A stretch of DNA of 15,355 bases, from NCBI GenBank assembly GCA_023450835.1, contig JAEXGM010000009.1:1-15355 (forward strand), in the 5' to 3' direction. A model generated the notes under the pieces. It was not told the DNA's origin, ran no database searches, and saw only the letters and a list, made by a program, of their open reading frames with translations. This document shows positions 6,897 to 13,094 of this stretch, piece after piece. A program made the translations under genes and the position numbers. Position 1 is the stretch's first letter, and each line of letters opens with the position of its first letter. Source of the stretch: Bacillota bacterium. Its GTDB lineage: Bacteria; Bacillota; Clostridia; Lachnospirales; Lachnospiraceae.

Positions 6897-7808
6897 ATGA
6901 AAAAAAGAATTTACCCGAGATTTGAAAATACCTATAAAGGAAATCTGCATTCCCATACGACCCGCTCAGACGGTGCCTATGAACTGGATACCGTTATAAA
7001 GGCCTATAAAGAAATGGGATACCAATTTCTATGTATCTCAGACCACCGGAGATACTATATCAGCAGTATAAAGGATAATGAAGAATTTATCATATTGGAC
7101 GGTATGGAAGGGGAAGTGGGAGACAGCTCCTATCATATCCATGCCATCGCAGACTATACGGTTAAGGTAAAGGAAAGATTTGAGGCTGAGAGTATCTGGC
7201 CGGTGACAGAACAATCTCCCCAGGAGACCATTGATGAATACAGGAGTAAGGGAAATGTCTGCGTCATCAATCATCCCAGATGGACGAAGTTTGAATACGA
7301 AGATTTATTGGAACCGGAGGGGTATTTAGGGATTGAGGTCTATAACCATAACTGTGACAGGGAAAGCCTTACGGGCTATGCTACGGATTACTGGGATTAT
7401 TTACTGAGAAAAGGAAAGAAGGTATACGGCTTTGCCTCGGATGATGCCCATGCAAAAGACCTTCACTGTGCCATAAAAGAATTCTTTGGCGGTTGGATAT
7501 GTGTTTCAGCAGCAGGATTGACGCAAAAAGACATTGTAGGCAGTTTAAAGACCGGAGATTTCTATGCTTCAAATGGGCCTGAGTTTCTTAGTATTGACTT
7601 AGAAGATAATACACTGCGGGTTTGTACAAGTCCTGTAAAGTCCATAGCCTTTATAACCTGGCCGGAGCACGGAAGGAATGTCTATGACAGGAGCGGGATG
7701 GATGTAAGAGAAGCAGAATTTACAGTTCCATCCGGTACACAATATGTAAGAATTGAAATTACAGACATAAACGGTAAAAAAGCATGGTCAAATCCACTGT
7801 TTTTTTAA
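6897..7808 (+). CDS. PHP-domain metallohydrolase, CehA/McbA-like
   Basis: The 303-residue cytoplasmic protein has PHP ligands HSH (His18, His20), Asp25, SDH (Asp49, His50), Glu71/Glu73, NHP (His126) and DDAH (Asp183, His185). The C-terminal part is beta-rich and carries GDFYASNGP and a closing AWSNPLFF, a pattern I associate with CehA/McbA-type metallohydrolases. That group includes enzymes acting on ester or carbamate bonds as well as phosphoesters, so the bond cleaved is uncertain. It is not a close copy of the other PHP protein across the shared promoter region; apart from the metal motifs the two differ. The start is supported by AGGAAG 8 nt upstream. No convincing terminator follows, so some read-through into the importer operon is possible. 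Confidence 0.87.
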   Translation: MKKRIYPRFENTYKGNLHSHTTRSDGAYELDTVIKAYKEMGYQFLCISDHRRYYISSIKDNEEFIILDGMEGEVGDSSYHIHAIADYTVKVKERFEAESIWPVTEQSPQETIDEYRSKGNVCVINHPRWTKFEYEDLLEPEGYLGIEVYNHNCDRESLTGYATDYWDYLLRKGKKVYGFASDDAHAKDLHCAIKEFFGGWICVSAAGLTQKDIVGSLKTGDFYASNGPEFLSIDLEDNTLRVCTSPVKSIAFITWPEHGRNVYDRSGMDVREAEFTVPSGTQYVRIEITDINGKKAWSNPLFF

Positions 7809-7822
7809 AGCACTAATTGATA

Positions 7823-7850
7823 TGTGAATTATGCTTTATACTAATTCACA
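7823..7850. promoter_or_regulatory. Inverted repeat upstream of the importer promoter
   Basis: TGTGAATT (7823-7830) and AATTCACA (7843-7850) are perfect 8-bp arms separated by 12 bp. No T-run follows, so it is unlikely to be an efficient terminator of the PHP gene. Its centre is near -95 relative to the predicted importer start. Confidence 0.4.
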
Positions 7851-7857
7851 CTAACGG

Positions 7858-7877
7858 CAGTGTAGAAATTTACACTG
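7858..7877. promoter_or_regulatory. Inverted repeat, candidate activator site of the importer
   Basis: CAGTGTA (7858-7864) and TACACTG (7871-7877) are perfect arms with a 6-bp spacer. The site is centred near -64 from the predicted start of the importer transcript, where an activator such as the encoded AraC-type regulator could act. AraC-family proteins often bind direct rather than inverted repeats, so the assignment is tentative. Confidence 0.4.
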
Positions 7878-7896
7878 ATTTCAAAAGTTTCGTCCA

Positions 7897-7925
7897 TTGT
7901 GGGATTATTTCGCTTTTTTTATAAT
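7897..7925 (+). promoter_or_regulatory. Promoter of the ABC importer operon
   Basis: TTGTGG (7897-7902), a 17-bp spacer and a perfect TATAAT (7920-7925) precede the permease start at 7958. The leader would be about 26 nt and contains the ribosome site GAGGAGG (7945-7951). Confidence 0.7.
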
Positions 7926-7957
7926 AAAGACAGAAACAAAAAGCGAGGAGGAATGGC

Positions 7958-8908
7958 ATGACAGCCGGAACAGTCAAAAAAGCAGAGCAAATATATGTCA
8001 AAAAACCACTTTGGAAAAGACTTGTTAAATTCTGGCCCTTATATTTGATGCTGCTGCCCTGTATCATTTATTACATACTGATTTGTTATATTCCTATGGG
8101 AGGTATTGTTCTGGCATTCAAGGACTATTCCTTTCGAAAGGGGATTTGGGGAAGTCCCTGGGTAGGCTTTCGGTATTTTAGAACCTTCTTTAGCAGCTTT
8201 GATTTTATACGCTTGCTTCGCAATACTTTAACGGTAGGGTTTATCAAATGTATCCTTGAATTTCCCTTTGCCATTATCCTGGCTTTGCTGTTAAATGAAG
8301 TACGCAGTATGAAGTTCAAAAAAATAAGTCAGACGATTACCTATCTGCCCCACTTTCTATCAACAGTAATTATTGTTACCATCATGCAGAGAATTCTGGC
8401 TCCTAATACCGGTGTATTAAACCAGGTGATTGGAAAGCTTGGCGGAGATTCCGGAACTTTCTTCTTAATGGAATCAAAATACTTTTTCCAGCTGCTGTTT
8501 TCCATGGATTTATGGAGAAATATCGGATGGGATTCCATCATATATCTGGCCGCAATCAGCGGAGTTGACCTGGCGCTTTATGAGGCCGCAAGTATTGATG
8601 GATGTTCCAAGCTAAATAAGATGTGGCATATTACTCTGCCGGGCATCAGAGGAACTATCGGACTCTTGTTTATTATAGGTGTGGGCGGACTGCTCTCCTC
8701 CGGTTTTGAACAGATATTCCTGTTGCGGACACCCGGAAATATGTCGGTGGCAGATACCCTGGATACCTTTGTGGTACGTATTGGTCTTATGAATGGGCAG
8801 TTTGGTTATGCTACGGCCGTGGGACTGGTACAGGGAATTGTCGGACTGATATTAGTAGTGGTATGCAATAAAATCTCAAAGAAACTTACGGAAGTCGGTC
8901 TCTGGTAA
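7958..8908 (+). CDS. Carbohydrate ABC transporter permease, LplB/YteP-like
   Basis: The 316-residue inner-membrane protein has about six hydrophobic segments, for example at 28-52, 93-113, 129-145, 232-255 and 286-304. The cytoplasmic coupling loop is EAASIDGC...ITLPGI (209-230), the EAA motif that contacts the ATPase. The N-terminus has the WPLYLMLLPCIIYYILICYIPM pattern, split here as WPLYLMLLP and IICYIPM-like hydrophobic runs, typical of the LplB branch of the CUT1 oligosaccharide importers. It forms the translocation path together with the second permease at 10988. GAGGAGG lies 6 nt before the start. It is the first gene of the importer operon. No ATPase gene is present in the window, so a shared MsmK-like ATPase encoded elsewhere is expected. 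Confidence 0.93.
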   Translation: MTAGTVKKAEQIYVKKPLWKRLVKFWPLYLMLLPCIIYYILICYIPMGGIVLAFKDYSFRKGIWGSPWVGFRYFRTFFSSFDFIRLLRNTLTVGFIKCILEFPFAIILALLLNEVRSMKFKKISQTITYLPHFLSTVIIVTIMQRILAPNTGVLNQVIGKLGGDSGTFFLMESKYFFQLLFSMDLWRNIGWDSIIYLAAISGVDLALYEAASIDGCSKLNKMWHITLPGIRGTIGLLFIIGVGGLLSSGFEQIFLLRTPGNMSVADTLDTFVVRIGLMNGQFGYATAVGLVQGIVGLILVVVCNKISKKLTEVGLW

Positions 8909-8924
8909 CAATAAAATGTTAAAG

Positions 8925-8939
8925 GCGCATACTATGCGC
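8925..8939 (+). other. Intercistronic GC-rich hairpin before the binding-protein gene
   Basis: GCGCAT (8925-8930) and ATGCGC (8934-8939) form a perfect 6-bp stem with a 3-nt loop, 6 nt before the GGAGG of the binding-protein gene. Such stems at this position can stabilise or process the downstream mRNA, which fits the higher amount of binding protein usually needed relative to permease. Confidence 0.4.
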
Positions 8940-8955
8940 AGGAATGGAGGTAATT

Positions 8956-10710
8956 ATGAGAAGAAGTATTTTGAAACGTTTCCTGGCTGTGGGACTCGTT
9001 GCTGCTATGGTGGTTGCAGGAACAACCGCCTGTTCAAAATCGGGGGAAAAAGCATCAAATAACAATTCATCTGAAACATCCGGGGAGGATAATGGGAACA
9101 AGCCGGACACCTGGATTGCAGACAGAACTATTACCGTGCAGGCTTATGTAGACGATATTGGAAACAGTTTGCCAAAGAATTTAAATGATACGGCAGTTAT
9201 GAAGGAACTGACAAAGCGAACAGGTATAAAGCTGGATATCCAGTATACACCCGGTGACAGCGATTCCAGTGTTATGGCAGCGCAGTTAGCTTCCGGTACT
9301 ATTCCGGATGTAATAGTATCCTACCTGGATAACTCTACAAGACCGGAGTTTCCGATTCTTTTAAAGGCTGCCCGTGAAGAAATGTTTGCCGATGTATCCG
9401 GGTACTTAAAGGATATGAAGGTCTACAGCCGTTATTTAGAAAAAGATTATCTTCCGAATGATGCACAGAAGAACATAACTTTCCGTGATGAATTCAAGGG
9501 AGCTGCTTATATCCTTCCTCTTGCCGTTGATTCAGAAGACAGGTCTCTGGAATATAATCCGGAAAATGCCTATGTAGGCGGTATGTACATCCAGAAATCC
9601 ATTGTGGACGCTCTTGGCATCGACCCGAAAACAATTAACACCGAAGAACAATTCTATGATTTATTGGTAAAAATCAAAGAAGGCAACTTTAAAGATGATA
9701 ACGGAAATGCGGTCTATCCTTTGGGACCGAAATATTGGGGCGGCTCTTCCGATGCTCTGAAATACATTGTACCGGGATATGACTGGGGTATAAGTGACGG
9801 TTATAATATTGCAGATGACGGTACTATCAAGCATGAAGCAGATACCGATTATGTATATGAAAAGATTAATTATGTAAGAAAGCTTTTGGCAGAAGGTCTG
9901 ATGAATCCGGAGTTCTTTACAATGGATTCCACCCGTGCAGAAGAAGTTTCAAGGTCCCATAACTCCGCAATTATTGCAGATGTTCACAATTATCAGGATA
10001 TTGTCTACAGTACGGATGAATGGGTACCCTTAGGACCTTTAAATGATTTCACAGGAAGTAATGCAACAATCGTACATGGTAAGAGCAATTACGGAGCCTG
10101 GGCAATTTCAGCCAATGCAAAGAACCCGGAAGAAATCCTGAAATTCTTTGATTACCTCGCTACCCCGGAAGGCCAGCTTTTATGCCAATACGGTGTGGAA
10201 GGCGAATCTTACAACATGGTGGACGGTAAACCTGTTTTAACAGACGAGGCATTGCAGAAGCTTAATGATGGAGACAAGGAGTACATGGCAGATAAAATAG
10301 GTGCCGGTTTCGGAAACAATGGCTGCGTATTCTTCTCCTATATGTTAACCAATATCGATAATTTGGGTAACTTTGGTGAAAGCCGCCCCGGTGCCGCTTC
10401 CAGTACAACCTTTGCAAGGTCTATTCAAATTGCAAAAGACTATCCAAGAACCCTAAAGCTTGTTCCGGGCCTTGATGCAACTGCTTACCTTTCGGCAGAT
10501 TCACTTGCAGATGTGAAAGCGCAGATGTCCCTGTTAAACTATAAAGATATGCTGGTACAGGCAATCTATGCAAATTCCGATGATGAAGTGAAGCAGATAG
10601 TAGAATCCTTCCGTCAGCAACTAAAGCAGGCCGGAGATGATACCTTCATTGAGTACATCAGTAAATTATATCAGGAAGATAAGAATTCCATCGATTTCTA
10701 TACAAAATAA
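8956..10710 (+). CDS. Extracellular lipoprotein solute-binding protein, LplA/YtcQ-like
   Basis: The start at 8956 is chosen because GGAGG (8946-8950) lies 5 nt upstream. The in-frame ATG at 8944 lacks a ribosome site and would overlap it. The protein then has 584 residues. A lipoprotein signal (residues 1-25, ending AGTTA) precedes the acylated Cys26, followed by a Ser/Asn/Gly-rich linker (about 30-48) that holds the domain away from the membrane. The length of nearly 600 residues is typical of the LplA/YtcQ branch of family 1 binding proteins, which is longer than the usual 400-450. It should capture an oligosaccharide outside the cell and hand it to the permeases. The specificity cannot be read directly; the linked GH125 suggests alpha-mannosides. 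It is unusually placed between the two permease genes. Confidence 0.93.
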   Translation: MRRSILKRFLAVGLVAAMVVAGTTACSKSGEKASNNNSSETSGEDNGNKPDTWIADRTITVQAYVDDIGNSLPKNLNDTAVMKELTKRTGIKLDIQYTPGDSDSSVMAAQLASGTIPDVIVSYLDNSTRPEFPILLKAAREEMFADVSGYLKDMKVYSRYLEKDYLPNDAQKNITFRDEFKGAAYILPLAVDSEDRSLEYNPENAYVGGMYIQKSIVDALGIDPKTINTEEQFYDLLVKIKEGNFKDDNGNAVYPLGPKYWGGSSDALKYIVPGYDWGISDGYNIADDGTIKHEADTDYVYEKINYVRKLLAEGLMNPEFFTMDSTRAEEVSRSHNSAIIADVHNYQDIVYSTDEWVPLGPLNDFTGSNATIVHGKSNYGAWAISANAKNPEEILKFFDYLATPEGQLLCQYGVEGESYNMVDGKPVLTDEALQKLNDGDKEYMADKIGAGFGNNGCVFFSYMLTNIDNLGNFGESRPGAASSTTFARSIQIAKDYPRTLKLVPGLDATAYLSADSLADVKAQMSLLNYKDMLVQAIYANSDDEVKQIVESFRQQLKQAGDDTFIEYISKLYQEDKNSIDFYTK

Positions 10711-10720
10711 TTCTAATGCA

Positions 10721-10854
10721 TACCGCAGGTCTGCTGTCTGCAAGCTGGCAGCTTTGCAGGCAGCAGGTAACAGGCAGCCTTGCAGGTAACAGGCAGCTTT
10801 GCAGGCAGCATTACAGACAGCAAACACCTTGCGGGCAGTTTACTGCCTGCGGTA
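10721..10854 (+). other. Structured intercistronic element between binding protein and permease
   Basis: TACCGCAGG (10721-10729) pairs perfectly with CCTGCGGTA (10846-10854). Inside it TGCTGTCTG (10732-10740) pairs with CAGACAGCA (10814-10822). Near the 3' end GCGGGCAGT (10831-10839) pairs with ACTGCCTGC (10842-10850) apart from one G-U, and this competes with the outer stem. CTGCCTGC (10843-10850) can also pair with GCAGGCAG at 10756-10763 or 10801-10808. The stretch is visibly richer in G and C than its surroundings and has no T-run. It could tune expression of the permease downstream, be an RNA-processing site, or be a small repeated element inserted in the operon. No known riboswitch was recognised. 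Confidence 0.5.
10747..10810 (+). repeat. Tandem 19-bp repeats
   Basis: GGTAACAGGCAGCCTTGCA (10766-10784) is followed directly by a copy differing at one base (10785-10803). The 19-bp stretch GGCAGCTTTGCAGGCAGCA occurs identically at 10747-10765 and 10792-10810. The pattern indicates local duplication of a GGCAG-rich unit in non-coding DNA. Confidence 0.8.
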
Positions 10855-10873
10855 CTGCTCTAATAGAAAACAC

Positions 10874-10902
10874 TTGCATAACATGTTACAGGTACAGATA
10901 AG
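10874..10902 (+). promoter_or_regulatory. Possible internal promoter before the second permease
   Basis: TTGCAT (10874-10879), a 17-bp spacer and GATAAG (10897-10902) lie downstream of the structured element and 86 bp before the start at 10988. The -10 is weak. If real, it would keep the second permease expressed when the structured element reduces read-through. Confidence 0.3.
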
Positions 10903-10987
10903 CGTTAAATAGCGTAAATACTACTTAAAACAAAGAAGCCGCAAGTGTCCGCAGGAGCTGAAAATGAAAGGATAAGGTGCAGCTTAT

Positions 10988-11887
10988 ATGAAAAATAACA
11001 GGATTAAAGCCGGTTTATCCGAACAGGTATTACAGGCGGTCATCTATTGTATCCTAATAGCAATATGTCTTATGATTCTCCTGCCCTGTATTAACATCGT
11101 TGCTTTATCCTTTAATGACGGTAAAGACGCTGCCAGAGGCGGGATATATTTCTGGACCAGAAAGTTCACCTGGGCGAATTACAAAGAAGTATTTCAGGAC
11201 GGCTCCATAACAAAGGCATATGTTATTACCATATCCCGTACGGTTATCGGGACCCTGGGCAGCCTTATTGTTACTTCTTTTGCGGCCTATTCGCTGAAAG
11301 AAAAGGAATTGCCGGGAAGAAAGCTTATTACGATTCTAATCACTTTTACAATGCTTTTCAGCGGCGGTATGATTCCAACTTACATCCAGTATAATAAACT
11401 GGGCCTCCTTAACAGCTTCTGGGTATATGTCGTTCCCAGCCTTGTCAGTGTTACATACCTTTTGATGATGAGAACTTTTTTTGAAACAATTCCGGATAGC
11501 CTGGAAGAGTCAGCGAAACTGGATGGCTGCGGATATTTTAAGATATTTTCTATGATTATTATTCCTTTAAGTAAGCCGGTAATGGCGGTTGTCGGTCTTT
11601 ATACGGCGGTAAATCATTGGAATGACTGGTTCTCAGGAGCATTTTACATGCGCTCCAGCGCTATGTGGCCGGTTCAGACCGTATTGCAGCAGATGCTTTC
11701 CAAGGCGATGGCGGCAAGGGAAGTTACGACAGTTTCCCAGGCAATTGCCCAGAATTCCAACACCGTTACCTCAGATTCCCTGAAAATGGCTGCTGTTGTT
11801 GTGACCACCGTACCTATCCTTTGTGTATATCCCTTTATCCAGAAATATTTTGCCAAGGGAGCTATGATCGGTGCTGTAAAAGAATAA
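10988..11887 (+). CDS. Carbohydrate ABC transporter permease, LplC/YtcP-like
   Basis: The 299-residue inner-membrane protein is the MalG-type partner of the permease at 7958. Hydrophobic segments lie at about 14-40, 78-101, 113-129, 146-162, 186-206 and 268-284. The coupling loop is EESAKLDGCGYFKIF...IIIPL (173-194). The C-terminus KGAMIGAVKE is characteristic of the LplC/YtcP branch. The ribosome site AAGGTG (10974-10979) is weaker than those of its neighbours, and the gene is separated from the binding-protein gene by a 277-bp structured gap. Lower or separately controlled expression than the other importer genes is therefore likely. The operon probably ends at the terminator near 12066-12101. 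Confidence 0.93.
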   Translation: MKNNRIKAGLSEQVLQAVIYCILIAICLMILLPCINIVALSFNDGKDAARGGIYFWTRKFTWANYKEVFQDGSITKAYVITISRTVIGTLGSLIVTSFAAYSLKEKELPGRKLITILITFTMLFSGGMIPTYIQYNKLGLLNSFWVYVVPSLVSVTYLLMMRTFFETIPDSLEESAKLDGCGYFKIFSMIIIPLSKPVMAVVGLYTAVNHWNDWFSGAFYMRSSAMWPVQTVLQQMLSKAMAAREVTTVSQAIAQNSNTVTSDSLKMAAVVVTTVPILCVYPFIQKYFAKGAMIGAVKE

Positions 11888-11970
11888 ATATAAAAAAATA
11901 AAAAAAAAGAAATAAATACAGAAGAACAGAACGCAGGATTCTTTACCAACGTGTCAATCATATTTTATCC

Positions 11971-11986
11971 ATGGGTAAATACCCAT
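11971..11986. promoter_or_regulatory. Perfect palindrome downstream of the second permease
   Basis: ATGGGTA (11971-11977) and TACCCAT (11980-11986) are perfect arms around two bases. The size and symmetry suit a dimeric repressor site. A weak -10-like TATTTT (11961-11966) lies just upstream. No regulator of the LacI or GntR type is encoded in the window. Confidence 0.4.
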
Positions 11987-12065
11987 TCCCGAATAGCAGG
12001 AAGGTGCGGTATTCATGATGGAAAATGCGGAGGTAAAGAATTTTTTATAGATTTATGACTTAAGG

Positions 12066-12101
12066 AAATCATGGTTTCTATTTTTGAAAACCTGATTTTT
12101 T
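12066..12101 (+). terminator. Intrinsic terminator after the importer operon
   Basis: AAATCA (12066-12071) plus GGTTT (12073-12077) pair with AAACC (12088-12092) plus TGATTT (12093-12098), with only T12072 bulged. A run of T residues reaches 12101. It should stop importer transcripts before the kinase gene. The stem is AT-rich, so it may be only partly efficient. Confidence 0.6.
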
Positions 12102-12121
12102 GTATGGCAAGCCATACAAAA
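12098..12121. promoter_or_regulatory. Perfect 24-bp palindrome upstream of the sugar kinase gene
   Basis: The arms TTTTGTATGGC (12098-12108) and GCCATACAAAA (12111-12121) are perfect over 11 bp around AA. The left arm begins in the T-run of the preceding terminator. The palindrome ends 15 bp before the AGAGG ribosome site. A possible promoter TTGTAT (12100-12105), 17 bp, TATTTT (12123-12128) would place it in the spacer, a usual repressor position, but would leave a very short leader. The symmetry strongly suggests an operator for the kinase/GH4/GH125 operon. Confidence 0.6.
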
Positions 12122-12146
12122 TTATTTTATTTCAGAAGAGGTGGAA

Positions 12147-13091
12147 ATGAAACATAAAAAATGGGATGTTTTTATATATGGCGATGTGAATATTGATATT
12201 GTGATTCCGGGGGTGGAGAAGTTCCCTGAGCCGGGCCAGGAGGATATAACGGATACCATGGATACCTTTGTAGGAGGAGGGGCGGCGCTTTTTACGCTGG
12301 GAGTGGGAAAGCTGGGGTTAAAGGCTGTATTCCAGGGCTCTGTAGGAAAGGATTGCTATGGTAAATTCATTATGGAGGAATTTCAGAAAAACAATGTTGA
12401 CCAATCCCTGTTAAGCATCAGTGATAAGAATAAGACAGGAATTTCCTTAAGCTTTACCAATGAGAAAGACCGCTCCTTTCTGACATACAGGGGAACCAAT
12501 GCAGAAATAAACATATCGGAGATTGATCTTACCAAAGTGAAGCAGGCAAGACATATACATATAACCGGGTATGAGGGCAGGGCAAACCACCGGGAATATA
12601 TAAAACTTCTGACAGAAGTAAAGAAATTGGAGGACGTTACGGTCAGCTTTGATATCGGCTGGGATGCTTCGGGAGAATGGTATAAGGGCATTTATGAACT
12701 GTTTCCTTTCATTGATGTTCTGTTTATGAATGAAACAGAAGCGACTCACTATAGCAGGCAGGAGAATGTCAGAGAGGCGATTAAAGATTTTGCGGCCTGC
12801 ACCAAAGTTGCGGTTGCCAAGCTTGGCAGAAAAGGCTCCATAGCTTTTCACGGCGGTGAATTCTTCCAGGCTGCGCCCTATCAGGTAAAGGCCGTAGATA
12901 CCACCGGAGCAGGTGATTCCTTTAATGCGGGCTTTCTGTATGGGTATTTAAAAGGGAAAAGCCTTGGTGAATGCTTATCCATAGGCAATGCCTGCGGAGC
13001 TTTGTCGGTAACAGCCTGCGGCGGCAATACAGCCTTTCCTTCGGAGGATAAGCTGTATGAATTTATGAAAGAACAGAATGGAGGGCAGTAG
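12147..13091 (+). CDS. PfkB-family sugar kinase
   Basis: The 314-residue protein is a ribokinase/PfkB-fold kinase that would phosphorylate a sugar or sugar derivative with ATP in the cytoplasm. The N-terminal substrate region GDVNIDIV (12-19) and FVGGGAA (41-47) matches PfkB signature 1 territory. DTTGAGDSFNAGFLYG (251-266) is signature 2, with catalytic Asp257 and the GAG anion hole. NETEAT (195-200) is the usual ATP-side motif. The ATG at 12147 is preferred because AGAGG lies 5 nt upstream; a GTG two codons earlier would sit inside that site. The gap to the GH4 gene is only 3 bp, so kinase and GH4 are one operon. The sugar is not identifiable from sequence. Position suggests a mannose or glycoside derived from the imported glycan. 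Confidence 0.9.
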   Translation: MKHKKWDVFIYGDVNIDIVIPGVEKFPEPGQEDITDTMDTFVGGGAALFTLGVGKLGLKAVFQGSVGKDCYGKFIMEEFQKNNVDQSLLSISDKNKTGISLSFTNEKDRSFLTYRGTNAEINISEIDLTKVKQARHIHITGYEGRANHREYIKLLTEVKKLEDVTVSFDIGWDASGEWYKGIYELFPFIDVLFMNETEATHYSRQENVREAIKDFAACTKVAVAKLGRKGSIAFHGGEFFQAAPYQVKAVDTTGAGDSFNAGFLYGYLKGKSLGECLSIGNACGALSVTACGGNTAFPSEDKLYEFMKEQNGGQ

Positions 13092-13094
13092 AAT

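Noticed and set aside
7823..7850. Terminator of the second PHP gene
   Set aside because: The stem is AT-rich with a 12-nt loop and no T-run follows, so I list it as an inverted repeat only.
8973..8982. GAAACGTTTC as a catabolite (cre) site
   Set aside because: It lies within binding-protein codons and matches the cre consensus at too few positions; the perfect 10-bp palindrome is probably chance.
10747..10810. Possible CRISPR-like array
   Set aside because: The repeats are directly adjacent or overlap, with no unique spacers of constant length and no cas genes.
10716..10901. 61-codon open frame after the binding-protein gene
   Set aside because: It has no ribosome site, consists largely of the intergenic repeats (giving repeated QLCRQ) and fits the structured non-coding element better.
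12141..12146. GTG start for the sugar kinase
   Set aside because: The GTG overlaps the AGAGG/AGGTGG ribosome site that serves the ATG at 12147.
12447..12851. Long minus-strand open frames inside the kinase, GH4 and other genes
   Set aside because: They lie entirely within well-supported plus-strand genes, have no recognisable motifs and no convincing ribosome sites.
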